Both the position numbers and the translations under genes were made by a program. 9,097 bases of DNA from an uncultured Corynebacterium sp. (lineage in GTDB: Bacteria; Actinomycetota; Actinomycetes; Mycobacteriales; Mycobacteriaceae): assembly GCA_945631445.1 (NCBI GenBank), contig CALZCR010000035.1, positions 1 to 9,097 on the forward strand, written 5' to 3'. This document shows, piece by piece, positions 6,194 to 9,097 of the stretch. How positions within the stretch are numbered: position 1 is the stretch's first letter; every line of letters starts with the position of its first letter. The notes under the pieces were generated by a model. It was not told where the DNA came from. It ran no database searches and worked only from the letters and a program-made list of their open reading frames with translations.

Positions 6194-6616
6194 GTGACTG
6201 ATCGAAGCGAATACCCCGACAACACCCCGAGCCCCCAGACCCCCTCGGGCGTGGCCATGAAGCCGATGACCGCGGCCAAGAAGCTGGGCATTTACCTGCC
6301 CGCCACCCCGCAGGAGTTCCAGGACGGCGCGGTCACCCACGCCGAACTCCGGGAACTGCAGAACAACCCGCCCGAGTGGCTGGTGGAGCTGCGTCTCAAC
6401 GGCCCGCACCCGCGCCCCGTCGTCGCGCAGAAGCTCGGCATCACCATCGCCGCCCTCAAGCGCAACGACCTGGACAAGCCCCTGACCACCACCGAGATCA
6501 AAGAACTGCTGGAAAACCAGCCGGAATGGCTGCGCTCCGCACGCACCTCCCTGGCCGAGAACCGGGCAGCGGAAGCCGGTGAGACCTCTGAGGCGGACGC
6601 CACTGAAAACGAGTAA
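6194..6616 (+). CDS. DUF5997 family protein built of two tandem repeats
   Basis: A 140-residue cytosolic protein that I match to the actinobacterial family DUF5997, whose function is not established. GTG at 6194 is used with no Shine-Dalgarno site and a -10-like TACCTT just upstream, suggesting a leaderless transcript. An internal ATG at 6257 (MKPMTAAKKLG) is an alternative start, and the first 22 residues are Pro/Ser/Thr-rich and probably disordered. The core is a tandem duplication: residues 27-67 and 77-117 align without gaps over 41 positions with 17 identities, both having A-x-K-LGI near the start and E-x-x-EL-x-x-N-x-PEWL near the end. The VVAQKLGITIAALKR segment looks like a helix-turn-helix. 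The C-terminus is acidic. It lies 23 bases from the divergent LysR-domain gene and 143 bases before the transporter gene on the same strand. Confidence 0.85.
   Translation: MTDRSEYPDNTPSPQTPSGVAMKPMTAAKKLGIYLPATPQEFQDGAVTHAELRELQNNPPEWLVELRLNGPHPRPVVAQKLGITIAALKRNDLDKPLTTTEIKELLENQPEWLRSARTSLAENRAAEAGETSEADATENE
6272..6394 (+). repeat. First copy of the internal DUF5997 repeat (protein level)
   Basis: Encodes residues 27-67 (AAKKLGIYLP...PPEWLVELR). It aligns without gaps to the second copy 150 bases downstream, with 17 of 41 residues identical by hand count. The match is at protein level; the DNA has diverged, so the duplication is old. Confidence 0.8.
6422..6544 (+). repeat. Second copy of the internal DUF5997 repeat (protein level)
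   Basis: Encodes residues 77-117 (VAQKLGITIA...QPEWLRSAR). The start of this copy has the look of a helix-turn-helix (VAQKLGITIAALKR), while the corresponding part of the first copy (AAKKLGIYLPATPQE) is interrupted by prolines. The two copies may therefore have specialised. Confidence 0.8.
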
Positions 6617-6627
6617 CCGCAACGCGG

Positions 6628-6687
6628 GTCACAGTAGCGAACCCTGACCCCTGGGTATAGTCCAGGGAAACCCCTAGTTACTGTGAC
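6628..6687. promoter_or_regulatory. Nested inverted repeats in front of the aromatic-acid transporter gene
   Basis: The outer arms GTCACAGTA (6628-6636) and TACTGTGAC (6679-6687) are perfectly complementary over 9 bases. Centred between them are inner arms CCCTGG (6649-6654) and CCAGGG (6662-6667). The inner loop contains TATAGT, a good -10. The arrangement suits either a regulator binding two half-sites around the promoter or a hairpin that also ends the DUF5997 transcript. A further GGTCACA lies at 6706-6712, echoing the left outer arm. Confidence 0.5.
6656..6661 (+). promoter_or_regulatory. Candidate -10 element for the transporter gene
   Basis: TATAGT matches the -10 consensus at five of six bases and lies about 100 bases upstream of the GTG start. 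No clear -35 is seen 16-18 bases upstream. An alternative -10 is TATGCT at 6700-6705, which would leave the right arm of the outer inverted repeat in the -35 position. Confidence 0.4.
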
Positions 6688-6747
6688 GAAGAACACCCAT
6701 ATGCTGGTCACATCCTCCCCACACCGGCGGAGACCCCCTGACAACCT

Positions 6748-6752
6748 AGGAG
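6748..6752 (+). promoter_or_regulatory. Shine-Dalgarno site of the transporter gene
   Basis: AGGAG lies 7 bases before GTG at 6760 and supports that codon as the start, as the encoded N-terminus is a plausible short cytoplasmic tail before the first membrane helix. Confidence 0.7.
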
Positions 6753-6759
6753 TAGACCA

Positions 6760-8226
6760 GTGAGCTCCACCACTTCTGCCTCGGCCTCCACCCGCGGAGC
6801 ATCCGGTTCCGAATGGGCGTCGCCCGTCCATCGCCGCACCGTGTACCTCGTTCTCGCGGTCGTGGGCATTTCCATCCTCTTCGACGGTTACGACCTCGTC
6901 GTCTACGGCGCCGTGCTGTCCACCCTGCTGAATGACCCGAGCCACATCGGCCAGCTGTCCCCCGCCATGGCCGGCACCCTGGGCTCCTACGCCATGGTCG
7001 GCGTCATGATCGGCGCCCTGTCCGCCGGTGCCGTCGGCGACCGCCTCGGCCGCCGCAAAGTGATGCTCATCGCGATCGCCTGGTTCTCCATCGGCATGGC
7101 CTTGACCGCCATGGCCACCTCGATCTTCGCCTTCGGCCTGCTGCGCTTCCTCACCGGCCTGGGAGTCGGCATGATCGTCGCCACCGGCGGCGCCATCATC
7201 GCCGAGTTCGCCCCGCCGAACCGCCGCAACTTCTTCAACGCCATCGTCTACTCCGGCGTCCCCGCCGGCGGCGTGATGGCCTCGCTGTTCGCCATCTGGT
7301 TCGAGGACCTCATCGGCTGGCGCGGACTGTTCCTCATCGGCGCTTCCCCGCTGCTCTTCCTGCTGCCCTTGGCCTTCTTCGCCCTTCCGGAGTCGCCCCG
7401 CTGGCTGATGAGCCGCGGCCGCACCGCGGACGCCAAGGCCCTCGTCGCCAAGCACGGCCTGCCGGAAGCCCAGTTCCTCACCGAGCCCACCATCGCCGCC
7501 CCCACCGCCGACCGCACCCCGCTGCAGACTCCGGTGATCAAGGAAAAGACCGGCTTCGCCGCCATCTTCTCCCTCAAGTACCTGCCGGGCACCGTCCTGA
7601 TCGGAGCGATGAGCTTCATCGGCCTGCTGTCGACCTACGGCCTGAACACCTGGCTCCCGGAAATCATGCAGTCCGCCGGCGCCACCGCCGACGACTCCCT
7701 GTACTCCCTGCTCGCCCTCAACGGCGGCGCCGTCGTCGGCGGCCTGCTGGCTTCCCGCGTGGCCGACAAGATCGGTGCCAAGGTCGTCATCACCTCGACC
7801 TTCGCCCTGGCCGCCGTCTGCCTGTTCGCCCTCCCGTTCATCGGTGCGATCACCCTGATGTACATCGCCATCGCCGGCGCCGGCATCGGCGTGCTGGGCA
7901 CCCAGGTCCTGACCTACGGCCTGACCTCGAACTACTACGGCACCTCCTCCCGCGCCGCCGGCGTCGCCTGGTGCGCCGGCTTCGGCCGACTGGGCGGCAT
8001 CTTCGGCCCGGCCATCGGCGGCCTGATCATCGCCGCCGGCTTCGGCCCGGCCAACGCGTTCTACCTCTTCGCCGGCGTCGCCGTCGTCGGCGCCATCTGC
8101 ACCGCCCTGATCCCGCGCTCCCCGGCCGCCATCGACGCAGAAGCCGTCGAGGCCGCCCGCGCCGCCCAGGAGCAGGACGAGCCCGCCCTGTCCACGAGCA
8201 ACCGCACCACGAACACCGCCAGCTAA
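6760..8226 (+). CDS. MFS transporter, aromatic acid:H+ symporter (AAHS) family
   Basis: A 488-residue inner-membrane transporter of the major facilitator superfamily, probably importing an aromatic acid (benzoate, 4-hydroxybenzoate, gentisate, protocatechuate or similar) with protons. A Ser/Thr/Ala-rich cytoplasmic N-terminus precedes TM1, which carries the AAHS signature DGYD at 42-45 (SILFDGYDLVVYGAVL). The loop between TM2 and TM3 has the MFS motif GDRLGRRK at 93-100. PESPRWL at 210-216 stands at the start of the large central cytoplasmic loop. Hydrophobicity suggests the usual 12 helices, and the C-terminus is Ala/Glu-rich and soluble. The family members PcaK, BenK, VanK and GenK share these motifs, so the substrate cannot be told from sequence alone, and no aromatic catabolism gene is in the window. 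GTG start with AGGAG upstream. Regulation may involve the inverted repeats at 6628-6687, and possibly the LysR-domain/DUF5997 pair just upstream. Confidence 0.9.
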   Translation: MSSTTSASASTRGASGSEWASPVHRRTVYLVLAVVGISILFDGYDLVVYGAVLSTLLNDPSHIGQLSPAMAGTLGSYAMVGVMIGALSAGAVGDRLGRRKVMLIAIAWFSIGMALTAMATSIFAFGLLRFLTGLGVGMIVATGGAIIAEFAPPNRRNFFNAIVYSGVPAGGVMASLFAIWFEDLIGWRGLFLIGASPLLFLLPLAFFALPESPRWLMSRGRTADAKALVAKHGLPEAQFLTEPTIAAPTADRTPLQTPVIKEKTGFAAIFSLKYLPGTVLIGAMSFIGLLSTYGLNTWLPEIMQSAGATADDSLYSLLALNGGAVVGGLLASRVADKIGAKVVITSTFALAAVCLFALPFIGAITLMYIAIAGAGIGVLGTQVLTYGLTSNYYGTSSRAAGVAWCAGFGRLGGIFGPAIGGLIIAAGFGPANAFYLFAGVAVVGAICTALIPRSPAAIDAEAVEAARAAQEQDEPALSTSNRTTNTAS

Positions 8227-8243
8227 ACTCTTCGCGGCGCAGA

Positions 8244-8285
8244 CCACGTGCCCGTCCTTCCCGATCGGGAAGGACGGGCACGTGG
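8244..8285. terminator. 42-base perfect palindrome between convergent genes, bidirectional terminator
   Basis: The sequence from CCACGTGCCC at 8244 to its mirror GGGCACGTGG ending at 8285 is perfectly self-complementary, centred between 8264 and 8265, giving a stem of up to 19 bp with a GATC loop. It starts 17 bases after the transporter stop and is followed on the plus strand by CTTTTCTC, so it is a strong intrinsic terminator for that gene. It also lies 29 bases past the convergent GH13 gene stop. On that strand no T-run follows. Confidence 0.9.
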
Positions 8286-8314
8286 CTTTTCTCTCACCCT
8301 TGAGGCAGTCGGCC

Positions 8315-9097
8315 TCAGCCCCAGGCCTGCGCGAAGACGACCTCGCCGTCCACGGTGACGCGCACGGAGCACTCCTCGCCCAGCACCAAGGCGACCTCGG
8401 CGGCCCGGTCACCGGCGCGCAGGCGATAGACGAGCCTCTCGTTGGCCACGTCGACGACCTCCAGGTCCGCCGTGGCCCACCAGGGGTTGTTGCGCCGCAG
8501 CCACACGAACGCCGCGACAGTGTCGCGCAGGGCCATGCCCTCTTGGCCCGCGTCCAGCGGAGAGGCCGGCAGCGGCGGACGCAGCGCGTCGTCCGCGCCG
8601 AAACCCTCCCCCTTCGCGCCTTCGACGCCGCGTTCGTCGCCGGCGTAGATGCTCGGCAGCCCGGGCAGGGTCAGCACGACCGCGTGGGCGAGGGCTGACC
8701 CGGTCGCGCCGACGGCGGTGGCGATGCGGTCGACGTCGTGGTTGCCCACGAAGGTCTGCATGCGCGCCCGCGAAGAGAACTCCTGGTGCCGTCCCAGCGC
8801 GTGGGACAGCTCGAAGAAGTTCGCGTCTTTGATCGAGCTCCAGATTGCCTTCCACAGCTCGTATTGGGTCATCGTGTCCAGTTCGGAGCGCTGCGCGAAG
8901 TCGGCGTAGTCGCCGTGGATCATCTCTCCGAGGAAGACCGCGTCGGGGAAGCGCTCCCGGACCCGGGCGACGGCCGCCGCCCAGAATTCGGCGGGCACCG
9001 CGTAGGCCACGTCGAGCCGCCAGCCGGCGGCCCCGCGCTCCAGCCAGTGCTCCATGACGTCGACGACAAAGTCGAGCGTCGCGGGATCGTCGTGGTC
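8315..9097 (-). CDS. Alpha-amylase family (GH13) glycoside hydrolase, 5'-partial
   Basis: The C-terminal 260 residues of a GH13 enzyme; the frame is open to the right edge, so the start and conserved region I lie outside. Visible are region II GWRLDVAYA with the nucleophile Asp (residue 29 of the visible part), region III FLGEMIHG with the acid/base Glu (58), and region IV FVGNHDVDRI with the transition-state Asp (121). All catalytic residues are therefore present and the enzyme is probably active on alpha-glucosidic bonds. Then come the end of the TIM barrel (LTLPGLPSIYAGDERG) and a C-terminal beta domain (LVYRLRAGDRAAEVALVLGEE...VTVDGEVVFAQAWG). Subfamily and substrate (maltodextrin, trehalose, sucrose or other) cannot be fixed from this part. 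No signal peptide can be judged. It is convergent with the transporter gene and probably functionally unrelated to it. Confidence 0.92.
   Translation of the reverse strand, partial: DHDDPATLDFVVDVMEHWLERGAAGWRLDVAYAVPAEFWAAAVARVRERFPDAVFLGEMIHGDYADFAQRSELDTMTQYELWKAIWSSIKDANFFELSHALGRHQEFSSRARMQTFVGNHDVDRIATAVGATGSALAHAVVLTLPGLPSIYAGDERGVEGAKGEGFGADDALRPPLPASPLDAGQEGMALRDTVAAFVWLRRNNPWWATADLEVVDVANERLVYRLRAGDRAAEVALVLGEECSVRVTVDGEVVFAQAWG

Noticed and set aside
8301..8317. Small inverted repeat TGAGGC-AGTCG-GCCTCA at the GH13 stop codon
   Set aside because: Only 6 bp and next to a far stronger 42-base palindrome; probably chance.
6292..8412. A very long open frame on the minus strand antisense to the transporter gene (over 700 codons)
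   Set aside because: The translation is a Gly/Ala/Asp/Glu/Arg low-complexity run with no recognisable domain. It arises because the GC-rich third positions of the real gene remove stop codons on the other strand.
1..9097. Anti-phage, CRISPR or mobile-element system
   Set aside because: No repeats, transposase, integrase, toxin-antitoxin pair or defence nuclease island was found. The only nuclease-like domain is the PIN domain of the widespread PIN-PhoH protein, with no antitoxin gene seen directly upstream.

Overview
The window looks like a chromosomal segment of a high-GC actinobacterium, most probably a Corynebacterium or close relative. This rests on strongly GC-biased third codon positions, a lipoprotein with an LGFP-type repeat, a PIN-PhoH fusion protein, a DUF5997 gene paired with a stand-alone LysR substrate-binding domain, and genes that seem to start at the 5' end of their transcripts. 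Genus is an inference. No rRNA, tRNA, CRISPR array, insertion sequence or phage gene was recognised.

Layout from left to right. The 3' part of a class II fumarase gene (fumC) enters from the left edge and meets an in-frame amber codon 17 codons before the expected C-terminus. A shared stem-loop separates it from a minus-strand block: two tandem paralogous genes of unknown function (faintly DUF1444/YtpQ-like), then upstream of them a PIN-PhoH ATPase gene behind a 267-base structured leader/intergenic region, then an LGFP-type lipoprotein gene, then a gene for a LysR-type effector-binding domain with no DNA-binding domain. A 23-base divergent promoter region follows. On the plus strand come a DUF5997 gene and an AAHS-family (aromatic acid:H+ symporter) transporter gene, preceded by nested inverted repeats. 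A 42-base perfect palindrome separates the transporter from the 3' part of a minus-strand GH13 (alpha-amylase family) gene that leaves the window at the right edge.

The parts most worth a second look are as follows. (1) fumC carries a UAG at 943-945, followed by 16 more in-frame codons that read like the normal end of the protein. (2) The LysR effector domain and DUF5997 form a divergent pair with overlapping -10 elements and could be a regulator split over two polypeptides. DUF5997 here is itself a tandem duplication of a 41-residue unit containing a helix-turn-helix-like segment. (3) The phoH leader contains several strong hairpins, two of them centred on GGTACC. (4) A nested inverted repeat overlaps the likely promoter of the aromatic-acid transporter. 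Apart from the split-regulator hypothesis, the window is mostly housekeeping and ordinary accessory metabolism.
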